Below, piece after piece: positions 1 through 10,263 of a DNA stretch of 64,000 nt; position 1 is the stretch's first letter; every line of letters begins with the position of its first letter. The translations under genes and the position numbers were made by a program. The notes beneath the pieces are model-generated. The model was not told the origin of the DNA. It searched no databases and saw only the letters and a program-made list of their open reading frames with translations. The stretch comes from Trichoderma breve. Lineage: Eukaryota > Ascomycota > Sordariomycetes > Hypocreales > Hypocreaceae. The stretch spans positions 885,501 to 949,500 of the forward strand of contig NW_026611594.1 of assembly GCF_028502605.1 (NCBI RefSeq). Reading direction: 5' to 3'.

Positions 1-180
1 GACTATGACTGTGATTCCCTCTTTTTCTTTGAACAACAATTGTGTTTCTTCCAAGGGCGGGAGATCCGATGCGTTGGCAAGTGTTGCAAAGACGAAAATA
101 GGCTCGTGCAGGGTTGTGGTGAGAGTTGCCAAGAGTTTGGCAAGTGACTTCTCACCCGGATCGCTTGCGAGTACAGACAT
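1..180 (-). CDS. ACT_3 (DUF2241)-domain protein, 5' part only
   Basis: The first 60 codons of a gene on the minus strand start at ATG 180 and run off the window edge at base 1. The peptide begins MSVLASDPGEKSLAKLLATL, then has a LHEPIFVFATL segment and ends near FKEKEGITVIV. This order (a leucine-rich start, a VFATL strand, then KEKEGITVIV) is that of the small ACT_3/DUF2241 proteins, about 130 residues long, whose biochemical role is unknown. No intron is visible in the part present. The reading frame on the opposite strand over the same bases is open but has no recognisable features. The call rests on my memory of the family pattern, and the C-terminal half is not in the window. Confidence 0.65.
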   Translation of the reverse strand, partial: MSVLASDPGEKSLAKLLATLTTTLHEPIFVFATLANASDLPPLEETQLLFKEKEGITVIV

Positions 181-728
181 GGTGATAAGAGTCGATTGGT
201 GGTTTAATTAGAAATGAACTTGTAAGGCGTATTTTCGTGATATGTCACTGTGACCTCTTCGTATTTGTTGTACATATGTAAATAGACAACGCCCGAACAT
301 GGATTTGAAAGAGTGAAGCCATTCAGTTTTATACGAAAATGAGCTAAGCGCTAGTCTCGTTCACAGGGCGCGCCTGCGTGTACATACGAGGTAGACTATC
401 ACCAGATTTGGCTAGAGGATGTACCGAAATATACGTGATGAGTTTGGCTATCCTTCTCAAGAGCCAAGCACAACAGAGGATGATGCCTTGCACTGAATCG
501 CATTTCGAACCGGTTTCTTGAATGATGGAAAGGGATGGAATACAGGAGTTGTGAATGATACACATACTGTATTTGTTTACAGGCTTTACAGATGATATAG
601 AGCACATGCGTCTGCTGTCACTGGGATATTGGCAAAACAAGGATGAAGCGTGTGCGATGAGATGCAGCAGGAGGTATTCAGATCTTTGAACGCTGGAAAA
701 TACTGCACGTAAACTAAGAAGTTGGTAT
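181..728. other. Intergenic, no gene seen
   Basis: This holds the upstream region of the ACT_3 gene and the downstream region of the crotonase gene. An open frame at 344-808 on the minus strand overlaps the 3' end of the crotonase gene out of frame and has no domain-like content, so I do not call it. Confidence 0.6.
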
Positions 729-1589
729 TTAAAGATTTGAGTTGTCCGCGCTCTTGAAAACACCATGCCGTCCAGCCCCAGCGCTAAACTGAGCGGCTCC
801 CTTGACACTCTCCTTCGTGATTACTGGAGCCCCATTGACAAACTCATTTCGCAGTGCATCCTCGAAGGACGTCGCGTTGTAAGCCGAATAGTAGCAGTTT
901 GATCGATCCACATTCATACAGAGCTGAGGGAATCCTAGCAGCTGCTTCGCAATCTTTATAGCCTCTTCAAGAGATTGGCCCTTGGGGACAACCCGGTTTG
1001 CAAGGCCCATCTGAAGAGCTTCCTGCGCTCCAACAGGTCTACCGGTGAGAATCAGATCCAGAGCTCGTCCGAGACCAACAATGGCCTGAAGCCGGACCGT
1101 TCCGCCATCGACGAGTGGCACGCCGAAGCGCCGACAAAAGATGCCAAAGACGGCATCCTCTTCAACAACGCGGATATCGCCAATGAGAGAAAGCTCCATG
1201 CCTCCAGCAACGGCGTACCCCGCAACAGCACAGATGACGGGCTTCTTGATCTGGAGCCTTGAGGGGCCGATAGGGCCGATCTGTCGGCCGCCCGTCACGG
1301 TGTGGGAGGCATCGACAATCGGGCCAAGATACTCGTTGTCTCCGGGGCCGTTCCACTTTGCTACTTCGTGTAGATCGAAGCCCGCGCAAAAGTAGCCATG
1401 GTCGCCGTGAAACACGCAGACCTTCTGGCTGGCGTCGTCTTCGAAGGCTAGAAAGGCTTCGTGCAGCTTTCGCGCAGTAGGGCCGTCAACAGCATTTCTG
1501 CGGTGACGTCTGTTAATGGCGATGATAGTGATGCCGTCGTCAGACTTGGTGACTTTCACAGACGAACTCTCGGCTTCAGTGGATGCCAT
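729..1589 (-). CDS. Crotonase-superfamily (enoyl-CoA hydratase/isomerase-like) protein
   Basis: An intact single-exon gene of 286 residues. The crotonase fold is clear: an oxyanion-hole strand CAGFDLHE (about 67-74), a second oxyanion element AVAGYAVAGGMELSLIGDIR (about 121-140), the FGVPLVDGGTVRL segment and the GLGRALDLILTGRPVGAQEA region. In classical enoyl-CoA hydratase two glutamates act. The first is kept here (GGMEL), but the second, in an FGQPE-like motif, is replaced within FGIFCRRFG, so ordinary hydratase activity is doubtful. Other crotonases with this change act as isomerases, lyases or thioesterases, so the reaction is open. The C-terminus is SNL, a weak resemblance to a PTS1 peroxisomal signal. 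It lies tail-to-head with the ACT_3 gene and divergent from the 2EXR gene. Family confident, substrate unknown. Confidence 0.88.
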   Translation of the reverse strand: MASTEAESSSVKVTKSDDGITIIAINRRHRRNAVDGPTARKLHEAFLAFEDDASQKVCVFHGDHGYFCAGFDLHEVAKWNGPGDNEYLGPIVDASHTVTGGRQIGPIGPSRLQIKKPVICAVAGYAVAGGMELSLIGDIRVVEEDAVFGIFCRRFGVPLVDGGTVRLQAIVGLGRALDLILTGRPVGAQEALQMGLANRVVPKGQSLEEAIKIAKQLLGFPQLCMNVDRSNCYYSAYNATSFEDALRNEFVNGAPVITKESVKGAAQFSAGAGRHGVFKSADNSNL

Positions 1590-2712
1590 CTTTATGGTAT
1601 TGAGATTATATGAGAGTCTTCGGTGAGGCTAACCGGTGGTACATGCAAAGTACATGCACTTGATGAAAATGAATGAAGATTACTTTATCTGCAATTGATG
1701 CGATGTATATAAAGCAATGTCCCCTCCGCTCACCCGGCACAAAGGCGTAATTTACACCTCATCTGTGAGGAGTCCGGAGTCGGTGCGGAGAAAGATCACC
1801 GGCACATGGGAATAAGCTTCACTACTACAATGCCGTGAACAGCCGGCACTGTGCTTATATCAATCGCATTCTTATTCGTGTAATGGCGACAGAGCTTCTT
1901 AAATGGTGAATACTTTTCTTTAGTCATTCTCATTTGAGATACAATTCGCTTCAATACCTCGGCAAAGTTGAGCATCTATGCGAGAATTGGGCTAACTTGG
2001 ACACAACTACACGTGCCTTGCCGAAAGAGTGTACAAAACCCGATCTTGGAGGGGATAATCCATGAAAAGACGCTTCCGGAATATAAGCGTACCAAGCAAA
2101 GAAGCACTAAAGGACGACGCCGTTAAATTAGATGCGAGACAAGCTTGACAGGTTAAAGTAATTGGTATTTAATAGCTTAAATCTTATTGCCTATATATGG
2201 TATCGAGCCATAGACTAAGATCTTGCCCAAGAAAACAGGATGGTCACTGACTATCGAATAATTTGCCAACCAACTTAAATAATTTATCGCTTAAACTAGA
2301 ATCTACCCAATACAATTGCAGTTAAGTCGCCGACTACCTAACCATAAAGACTCTGACAGAGAGGATTTGAAGGCTTAGGTATATTTGCTTTATTTATAGC
2401 ATACCAGAACAATGGGCCATCACAAATTACCTGGAATGAGGGCACTACTCCGTATGAGATCAGTAATCTGCAGTCCGAAATGCAATCTCACCAATCAGCA
2501 CCTTTGCGGGGTTAAGGCGCAGCGAGATGATAACGTAGAGTAATCGAATGGCATTTGCAAAAGCTCATTGGTCATTTATTCGGCGATTTATAGATACAAC
2601 TCATCAGATGCGCATCGCGAAGTAATCTCCAATATCATAACCATCCATAGAAGAGCGATACGACTTTTTGCGTATCGGACGACAGTTACCTTCATCTAAA
2701 CAAGCAACACCA
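1590..2712. other. Divergent intergenic region, AT-rich
   Basis: About 1.1 kb between the divergent crotonase and 2EXR genes. A TATATAAA box sits at 1706-1713. The part from about 2150 to 2400 is AT-rich and full of stops in all frames. I see no RNA gene, mobile element or long repeat. Confidence 0.55.
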
Positions 2713-4125
2713 ATGTCTACATTTCATCTCTTCCCTCTGTTGCCAGCAGAAATCCGGTCGGCGATATACAATCTGGCCACACCGCCTAGGGTCGTTTTTG
2801 TCCATCAACAAGTCGAAAGCTTTGAAGACTTCAAAGCGAGGTTACCGCACATCACAATCGCTGAGCGTAATCTGCGCCCGGATGTCGATTATGCTTCATT
2901 CTATGATCTCCTTCGCCAGGCATCGGCCACTCTTATTCATCAAAGGCGTAAACTGTTCAAGCAGACCAAGCTCGAGGCATATGGATTCACCAGCAACAAG
3001 AAGGCGGGCTTCTCTTGGGAGTTCGAGTCCATGATGCCGCTTGATACTCTCATGAATTACCCCACATTGGCTTTCCCTATGTATCGAAAGGTTGCCATCT
3101 CCTGCCAAGCTGCTATTCCACCGCTTCTCCATACTTGCTCCGAGTCGCGTTCCTTGCTCATCAGCTACGGATACCAGCTTGCGTTTCCTTCTACTGCCCA
3201 AGATCCACGGGTGTGGTTTAATTTTGGCCAAGATATACTGCTATTGGATGACGACTTTGACTGCAGTGATGACGATCTGTATGGACCGAGGGAGTCGGAA
3301 ATTGAAAGAATCCCACATACTTTTCACCATTTTAGGCCTCGAGATGTCGATCGACTCCAACGATTAGCATTGACCAATCATACCCACTTCAGTCGTATGT
3401 TTCTTGGCCACAAGCTCTGCCCAAAGCTAAAAGAACTTATACTTGTTGAGTGGGATGGTGACGAATCCGAACAAGCTCTACGCCAGTCAGTTGTTGATCC
3501 AACCCTGCTTCGCCCTGTTCCAAACATCCAACAAGCTTATCATAAAGGAGAGCAACTGTGCATACTACCGGTCGAAGAAGTTGATGCATTATGGACCACA
3601 CTGGAGTTGGGTGTATTTGGAGTCGTGGAGGATTGGCATCCTGCTATTAGAGAAAATGCATGGGATCTCAAACAGCATAAGCGTGATAATGGATTCCATA
3701 TCCCGTTTATTAAAGAAAAATTACGTCAAATGAAAGAAGAATATGTGCAGCGGAGACAAAGCATCGAATATTATAACAAGGAATTCTACAAGCCTTACCA
3801 GAAGTTCCCGGCTAAAGAGGAGGAGTATCCGCCATGGAGTATACATCAGTTGAGTTTTGCGCATATTTGCACACCCCACACTGCGAAGAGGATAATGGCA
3901 ACCCGCTTGACTTTCATGGAGCAGTTTACTAAGCTCAGGGCGGAGGCACTGCATGCAAATGATGAGTTTGAGCTCCCATGGATCAAGCAGCATCGGTTAC
4001 CGCCTCCTTTTGTCCTGCAGAAATGTAGTAATTGGCCCGCTGTCAATGAATCACTACACAGTACAGAGCTGGAATGGTGGATAAAGAACGGACTACCCAT
4101 ATTTGACAATTCTTTGCCAGTCTAG
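2713..4125 (+). CDS. 2EXR-domain protein of unknown function
   Basis: A single-exon gene of 470 residues from ATG 2713. An in-frame ATG at 2668 would add 15 residues, but the conserved domain starts right at MSTFHLFPLLPAEIRSAIYN, so the internal start is preferred. That N-terminal stretch, followed by LATPPRVVFVHQQ, is the signature of the fungal 2EXR domain (an F-box-like LPxE(I/L)R helix then PRVV), a family common in filamentous fungi and without a known activity. The rest is a soluble alpha/beta region, with an acidic run DDDFDCSDDD (about 193-202) and a lysine-rich helix near residue 330. No signal peptide or membrane segment is visible. It converges on the Zn2Cys6 gene at 6033-4246. Function unknown. 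Confidence 0.8.
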   Translation: MSTFHLFPLLPAEIRSAIYNLATPPRVVFVHQQVESFEDFKARLPHITIAERNLRPDVDYASFYDLLRQASATLIHQRRKLFKQTKLEAYGFTSNKKAGFSWEFESMMPLDTLMNYPTLAFPMYRKVAISCQAAIPPLLHTCSESRSLLISYGYQLAFPSTAQDPRVWFNFGQDILLLDDDFDCSDDDLYGPRESEIERIPHTFHHFRPRDVDRLQRLALTNHTHFSRMFLGHKLCPKLKELILVEWDGDESEQALRQSVVDPTLLRPVPNIQQAYHKGEQLCILPVEEVDALWTTLELGVFGVVEDWHPAIRENAWDLKQHKRDNGFHIPFIKEKLRQMKEEYVQRRQSIEYYNKEFYKPYQKFPAKEEEYPPWSIHQLSFAHICTPHTAKRIMATRLTFMEQFTKLRAEALHANDEFELPWIKQHRLPPPFVLQKCSNWPAVNESLHSTELEWWIKNGLPIFDNSLPV

Positions 4126-4245
4126 GCAAAGATTCACTCAGATTTCCTCCTGAAGGCGCATATTCACTATTAAATATGCATAATTATAGTTCTAGCCTAT
4201 TTCCCATCATCCATAAACGAGCAATGCAAGTATACAAGTACCGCA

Positions 4246-6033
4246 TTATGCCATGACCAAATTTCCTTGGATCATCTGAGCCTGACCTTCGCCCTCCACC
4301 GTGAGCGCCATCCACAAAAGCATAGATAAATCGTCCACTCTCTCAACCCATTCAGACAGCTCTTTTGCAAGCTCATCTTTTCCAGTCCCTTTTATGTCGT
4401 CGCCACGCGATAAAGACCGTCTAAGTAAAAATAGGTTGCCCATAGTTAAACTTCCTCTTCCCTTCTCAATCTTGGAGCTTATCTCTTCATTATATCGCTT
4501 TTTCCATTCTCTATCCGATATAGGCTGCCATAGCTCTCGTGTGCAAGGCAAGGGAAAGTTGATAAACTCTGGGCATTTCCCTTTCGAAGGGCTTTCGGCA
4601 TTGTTGTGAAGTAATAGGTCGACCAGGTATAACAGCAATCCGGTTCTAAGAACATTAGCAACAATTCTTCATCTAAAGCCATATACAATTAAAGAACATA
4701 CCTTCTCATGCTTTCTGCAAAAACCCAGCCACTCCGTGAGGATTGTATGTATTCTATGTCTATAGCCCACGAAGACATGCTGAATAATCTTCGGGCCATT
4801 GCCTATGCGATCCAAGTTAGTGACGATGACGACCATTGAGAATGTCACATCGGGTACAGTAGCATACCTCCACACTCAAGACCAACCATCCAGAATCTTC
4901 ACTCCCGACCGACTCGGTGCACTGTGATCGCAGCAAGCCGTAGATGATAGCTGTTTGTATAGCATGTAGTAAGCTCTGTTTGTCATAACTTCTAAACTAT
5001 AACGACATAAGCAAGCTGGCCGTGCTAGCTTTTTAATGAGAGCTGGGTTAAACAGAGAACTTACTTCGGCATGCATCTGGCGGAGATGAGAGTATATCTG
5101 GTCCCATATGAAGCCATTGGTTTTCGGAGTGCGCGAATAAAACATTTGCGTCAAGGTTCTGCATATCGCCAGAGTTTTAGGCAGGCAGGCATGAGGTGTA
5201 TCTGGGGGGCATTCGTTGTCTTGACTCAGAAAACAAGGCGGATGTATAAAGGGCGGTAAAGTTTTGCCCTCGGCCATTCGGTGCGTGTAGTCGATCATCT
5301 GGCTTAATAACATTTTCCCTGTCAAATAACCCTGCTGAAAGGATCTCTCCCGTGTTGAAAGGTAGGGTTTGCGTAAAACATTGGTCGCTTCAGTCAGCAG
5401 CTCTAGGCTACTAAAGTCTATGGAAGCTAGTACAGGGGAAGATGCAGTGCCAAGCCCAGTCACAAAAGGATAGGGAAAGTTGAAAGGATTATAAGTTGAC
5501 AGAGGATCCACATAATAAGGATACATGGATCCATTGTCAGAAGATCCTAGACTCTTAGACTCGGGAGTTACTGCATGTGATAAACTCGAACTGCTGGATA
5601 GGTCAAATAGTGACGGTGTGTCGCTTTGGCAGATGGTTAGATCCGGTGTTTCGGCGTCCGAACCAACCAACTTGGCAATATCGGCAAACGTATTGTCCTC
5701 TGATACAGTAGTAGAGCTAGGAAAAGAAATCTCCGCCGCTGTCGATAAGGTGGCTGGTAGAATAGCATCAGAAGCCTTGATCATAGAGGTCAAGTACTCC
5801 ATGCGTGGGTCACCATCGCCGGTAATGCTTTCAGCTGTTCCCAAATCAGTCGTAACTGGCAATATCGGTCTAAACTCCCTTTTCCACCGTTGAGGATTAG
5901 AAGTCCGACTCCGAGAAGACGAATAGTGACATTCAAGGCCTCGCTTGGCGCATCGTGAACACGGAGTCGCTAAAGAACAGCGTGTCTTGGCCACGCGGCA
6001 GTGGTCGCAGGATTTCGCTCGACTGATGGGCAT
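4246..6033 (-). CDS. Zn2Cys6 transcription factor 1 (four exons)
   Basis: Spliced as 6033-5065, 4996-4868, 4802-4702 and 4645-4246, giving 532 residues. The introns (68, 65 and 56 bp) have GTAAGT, GTATGC and GTATGT donors. Phase is kept at every junction, and the joined frame gives a coherent C-terminal helical region (FRSYDKQSLL, then AMARRLFSMSSWAID, then WVFAESMRRTGLLLYLVD) typical of fungal regulators of secondary metabolism. The Zn2Cys6 cluster is at residues 9-35 with CX2CX6CX5CX2CX6C spacing. A serine/threonine-rich linker follows. It lies divergent from the dehydrogenase gene across a 442-bp promoter that carries three CTCCGGAG palindromes, good candidates for binding by this class of factor. 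It is probably a pathway-specific regulator of the neighbouring dehydrogenase and P450 genes, which is inference from position and promoter motifs. Confidence 0.85.
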
Positions 6034-6475
6034 TCCGGAGTTTCGGTGTATCTGGCAAATCAGGTAACTGAGAAAGAAGCAAAATAAGAAAGGAGGATGG
6101 CTGAGTTATCACCATTTTCAGCGACTACTAGACATCCCTAAAACATCTCCGGAGTTGTGAGCCAATGACGTGTCGCCTCCGGAGATTGCAGCCAATCATG
6201 TCTGGCGTTTGGAGCCATATATGAAGCTGACTGCTCCGGAGCAACGAGGCGGGGCCGGCACTAGCATTCGGCACGTTAAGATACTACGGAGTGGAATTGC
6301 GTGTTAATGAGAGTGAAAGTCCGTAGTTGATAGTATCATATGTCCGTAGAGTCTCGAAATAATTGTATATAAAGGCCTGTATCTGTTGATATTCGAAGTT
6401 GGAATGCACCTCCAACTGTGGTTCGTTAGCTTTCTTCTCGGGTTCTTAAGACACATCTTCTACCATCATTACACA
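6034..6475. promoter_or_regulatory. Bidirectional promoter with three CTCCGGAG palindromes
   Basis: The region between regulator 1 (leftward) and the dehydrogenase (rightward) carries CTCCGGAG at 6147-6154, 6177-6184 and 6234-6241. Two are preceded or followed by CCAAT boxes (6162 and 6192), and TGACG lies at 6166-6170. A TATATAAA box at 6366-6373 serves the dehydrogenase. CCGG-centred palindromes are typical Zn2Cys6 dimer sites. The third site is part of a longer module shared with the P450 promoter (see 6221-6240). Confidence 0.6.
6221..6240 (+). promoter_or_regulatory. Shared 20-base module, copy 1
   Basis: The bases match ATGAAGCTRAYTGCTCCGGA. The second copy, at 10044-10063 upstream of the Erg5-like P450, differs at only two positions. 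Both copies have a GCCAAT element shortly upstream. The match outside coding sequence suggests joint control of the two promoters. Confidence 0.6.
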
Positions 6476-7454
6476 ATGGCTATTACAAGAAAAACCTGTC
6501 TCGTGACAGGCTGCTCCGCCGGTGGAGTTGGCCCGGCTTTCGCAGAGGCCTTCCGAAACAAAGGCTACCACGTCTTTGTCACAGCTCGCACACCCTCCAA
6601 AATACCAGAAAGATTACGCGAAGCAGCTAATGTCACTGTGATTGCACTCGATGTCACATCCCTGGAATCCATAGCATCAGCTGCAGAGGAAGTTCGTAAG
6701 CACACGGACAGACTCGATGTTCTGATCAACAACGCTGGTTTTGGCTTAAACATGCCGGGTCTAGACACTTCAATTGAGGAAGCCAAGAAGTTGTTCGATC
6801 TCAATTTTTTTGGCGTTCTTGCCATGATGCAAACTTTTAGCCCAATGTTGGTTGCAGCCCGGGGTTGTGTAGTCAACAATTCCTCTGTGGGGAGTGTTTT
6901 CCCTTTTGCTTTCTCAAGTAGGTACCAACAATATTTCCATCTCACCACAGCTAGTCAGGCTAATTTATACAACTAGGCATCTACAACGCTACCAAGGCAG
7001 CTCTCAATCAAGCAGGCGAGACTTGGCGCCTTGAAATGGCCCCTCTTGGAGTTCGCGTCATCACACTCGTCACGGGTGGCATTGCAACAAAGTTCTTTGT
7101 CAACCTACAAACGCTGACTTTTCCGGAAAACTCTTATTACAATTGTGTCAAGGACGTTATTGAAGACCACACAGAGGAGAATCCTTATGGTGTGAAGCCA
7201 GAGGTATTTGCCCAGGACGTTTTAAATCGAGTTGAAAAGGGGGCCACTGGCAAGCAATGGGTTGGAGGCGGTGCCAGTATTGGCAGATTTGCTTTATGGC
7301 TGCTACCTCAAGGTGTTATCGTGAGTTGCTCATTACAATATCGACTGCTGAGCCTCGTTCTGGACTAACAAGAGCGATTCGGCAGGACATGCTCATTCTG
7401 AGTCAAAAACAATGGTCGAAGAAGCTGGCACAAGAGCATCTCAAGACCGACTAA
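6476..7454 (+). CDS. Short-chain dehydrogenase/reductase (Ayr1-like)
   Basis: Exons 6476-6917, 6977-7320 and 7386-7454 give 284 residues. The introns are 59 and 65 bp, with GTAGGT and GTGAGT donors. The nucleotide-binding motif TGCSAGGVG (11-19) fits the classical SDR glycine-rich loop TGxxxGxG, and NNAG lies at 85-88. Catalytic Tyr150 and Lys154 sit in IYNATKAAL, a motif formed across the first intron, with the catalytic serine in the NNSSVGS strand just before. The TGCSxGGxG start and the long C-terminal part are typical of the Ayr1 (1-acyldihydroxyacetone-phosphate reductase) branch, whose fungal members also reduce sterol or polyketide ketones. ATG 6476 follows a TATA box by about 100 bases; an in-frame ATG at 6386 is less likely. 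It is convergent with the P450 gene. The substrate is unknown; an NAD(P)H-dependent keto-reductase role beside the P450 is inferred. Confidence 0.88.
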
Positions 7455-7875
7455 ATATAATGGCTGCGATCTACTTTCATTTGACCTGTAATAATACGCG
7501 ATTCTTTATCTCTTTTTGCAATTAGCTTTTATTTTTGTATAACTCACCCCAGACATCATTCACATCATAGAGTCCATGTGTACCAAGTCATGCAACTAAG
7601 AAAGCCGAAACCCTCAGAAGACTGAGCTCATAATATACTAGCATTTTTTAGCCTAATATGATCTACACGAATATTGGTGATGCATTAAATTCTAGTAATA
7701 TGTCGGACTGTTTATTTTCCCAAGTCGTCCGTCTGGCCTTCAGCCTGTTTGGTGAGGACTCCATTCCCTTGTCGTACGTTGCAAGTAGGGCAACCCGATG
7801 AAAGCAGCATTCAAGATTGGAACGCTACATGAGTGCATTAATAATAATGATATAAAAGTCTTTTGAGGTCATAAC
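7455..7875. other. Convergent intergenic region
   Basis: 3' flanks of the dehydrogenase and the P450. It is AT-rich and no gene is seen. Confidence 0.6.
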
Positions 7876-9670
7876 TTATTCTCGCTTTGTAAAGACGAGA
7901 GGGCATTCATCCTAGAGATACAGTTAGCTCAGACATCTACCAAAAGGCCTCTATAGTCAGATAGAGATACTGCAAACATTCAACATACCATGGGAAACAA
8001 GGTGGCAAACACTCGAATCTCTTCCGATCGAGGTGTCGCGTGGTGCACCCAATCAAGCTCCAAAGAAGCCTTGCCAATCATGGCAGCCATAGTTAGTGGC
8101 ACATATCGTCGCGCAAGACAGTCGTGCGCACCAGCACCGAAAACCAGCCAATTCTTGGTCTTAGTCTCGGCATCGCCTGTGATCCACCGCTCGGGGTCGA
8201 AAATGTCGGGATTCGGGTAAGCTACCGGGTCGTGGAGAGCCGGGTAACAAGAAGGAATAATCATGGCATTCTTCGGCACGGTATAGTCGGGAGTAACCGG
8301 GAACGCCTTCGTAGCAAGATAAGGCACAAAGATGACCGGTGGACGGTAACGAAGAAGCTCCTTGATCACAGCATTGGTGTAAGTCAGCGACTCAAACATC
8401 TCAAGCTCGAATGGCTTGTTCTTATCGCCACCTCGGGCTGCCAGATTCTCAGCTCGCAGGCGGTCCAAAACATCGGGTCTCTGAGCCAGAACCTGGAAAA
8501 GCCATGTGGTGGCACTGCTAGATGCGTCTTGGGAGGCAAAGAGGAACGTGAAGAGGGTCTGAGCAATCTCTTCATCTGTGAACTCGCGGATAAGATTGGT
8601 AGGCTTCTCGATTCCCTCTTTGCCCGCAGCAATGTCTTCGTTGTATTTCTTCGACTCGTACATGTGCTGAACCCATTGGTCAACGATACACGTGGCTTGA
8701 GCCCCAGAAGCCATGTTGGCCTTGCATGCAGCAGCACATCTTGTGAACTCGGCCAGTACGGCATCTGCCGTGCGCTTCCCCCGCCAACACTTGGTGCCTG
8801 GGATATGGATGGAGAGTGGGATGTTGACAAGCTCGAGTGCATCGGTGACGAGGTAGAAATCGTCTGCGATTCTCTTGACTGCCTCCTGGGAGATGTAGTC
8901 TCCAAAGAAAGTACGGCACGACAACGCGCAGTTGATCTCCCTGAACCAGCCCATGAACTTCGTAGGCTTTCCTCCGTTGGCTTTGCTGTGTTCGACAAAT
9001 CTGTCGAAGTAATCTGAATAGACCTTCTCTTGGACAGGCAGATAGGTACTGAGAGCTCTGTTCGTGAACAACCCAGTCAAGCCTCTGCGAAACTCGGCAT
9101 GTGCCTTTCCATTGAGGAACACCCATGCGGTTGGACGCATAATGTTGATCGCCATAGGGACGAGGCATGGTCTAACGAATGTAGGGGACTTGAAGACTTT
9201 GTGTGCCAGATCGCGGTCCGAGGCTAAGACAACAAATCTATGAAGAGATTAGCTCATATCTTAAACATCACACAAGGGCGAGACCTAGAGGTATGGAGGA
9301 AACTTACTTGTGAAACACAGATACGCAGCTGAGGGGACCACTGGCCCATTGAGCAAGATATGCTTCAAACTTGGGGTGGATGGCTTGCAGAAACGGTCCC
9401 ATGATCGGGATCTTGAAGGTAGGTCCAGCTATGGATCCCTTTTGCCAAAGGTACAACACTGTACTTGTATCAGCAAGCCATAACTACGTCAAAGATCTGA
9501 CGCAACATACACTGGTCATAGAGGACTAGAGAGAGAAAGGCTGTGATGGCAATCTGCCAACCTGAGTAACTTGACAGAAAGCCGCCAGCCAGTTTTGAGG
9601 CGCCATGTTGAGTCACATTGGCTGTAGTCTCAACAGAGAGCGGCAGACTGCCTTCGACGATGGTAGCCAT
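7876..9670 (-). CDS. erg5-like: CYP61/Erg5-type cytochrome P450 (sterol C-22 desaturase paralogue)
   Basis: Exons 9670-9511, 9458-9308, 9237-7989 and 7911-7876 give 531 residues. The introns (52, 70 and 77 bp) keep phase, and the last exon encodes only [11 protein letters not shown], the Erg5-type C-terminus. After a membrane anchor (about 38-52) come the Erg5 landmarks: [40 protein letters not shown], the I-helix [16 protein letters not shown] and the ExxR helix [10 protein letters not shown]. The haem loop is [13 protein letters not shown], with the ligand at Cys477. Erg5 makes the C-22 double bond of ergosterol in the endoplasmic reticulum. The haem loop differs from the FGxGPHxCLG form I expect in housekeeping Erg5, and the gene sits beside two regulators and a dehydrogenase, so I read it as a duplicated copy with a new or conditional role (inference). 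An upstream in-frame ATG at 9691 would add 7 residues. Confidence 0.88.
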
Positions 9671-10043
9671 GGTGTCGTTAGAGCTTTTCAACCACAGGTT
9701 ATGTTGCTAAAGAGTCACGAAAGCGTCTGAACAGCAAACAGCTTTCGGGCGACGGGTGTTCTTTAACTGTTTGCTAGTGGCCGACATCTTCGTCTTCACG
9801 TAATCATTGTGGGTGAATTAACCAATGGCAGTGAGTTTCAGGCCAGAGAAAGTGGCCAGATGTTGACCGCAATCTGAGCAAACGGCACGATCCGTATCCG
9901 CGAAATGTGTCGATTGCTCTTCGTACTCGTATTATCACCACATCTCGACATTTCTCAGCGAGTGGTAGCCGTTTGTGTACTAAACCCCGACACAAGATGA
10001 TGATGAGTGAGACACAAGACACACAACTGTGGGATAGCCAATA

Positions 10044-10063
10044 ATGAAGCTAATTGCTCCGGA
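10044..10063 (+). promoter_or_regulatory. Shared 20-base module, copy 2
   Basis: Matches ATGAAGCTRAYTGCTCCGGA and is 18/20 identical to 6221-6240. It lies about 370 bases upstream of the P450 start codon and carries a TCCGGA core. Confidence 0.6.
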
Positions 10064-10083
10064 ATTACCGCCGTGAATTAGAC

Positions 10084-10121
10084 ATTCGGAGTCTAGTCCT
10101 AATTAGTTCTAGACTCCGAAT
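10084..10121. repeat. Perfect 13-bp inverted repeat with CGGAG arms
   Basis: The left arm ATTCGGAGTCTAG (10084-10096) and right arm CTAGACTCCGAAT (10109-10121) are exact reverse complements around a 12-base AT-rich spacer. Each arm has a CGGAG element in opposite orientation. It lies upstream of the P450 and just downstream of regulator 2, so it could be a dimer-binding operator or a 3' hairpin. Confidence 0.75.
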
Positions 10122-10263
10122 TCATGGGATGTCCCTGTGGAGTCGAGCATGACAAGATTTTGGCATGATCCTTGTTGTGTCTCGAGCTTCGATTGGGTGT
10201 CATGATGAGAATCGAAAGAGCCCATGGTTTGATTGGATGACTTCCGTGAAACCCGCAAAATTG

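Larger units (their letters stand above)
9692..10263. promoter_or_regulatory. Promoter region of the P450 gene
   Basis: About 570 bases between the P450 start and the 3' end of regulator 2. It contains copy 2 of the shared module (10044-10063), a GCCAAT element at 10037-10042 and the inverted repeat at 10084-10121. No coding sequence is seen. Confidence 0.6.

Noticed and set aside
344..808. 154-codon frame overlapping the 3' end of the crotonase gene
   Set aside because: Overlaps a confident gene in another frame, Ser/Cys-rich with no family signal.
8124..9017. 297-codon open frame opposite the P450 gene
   Set aside because: Shadow of the main P450 exon, without protein-like features.
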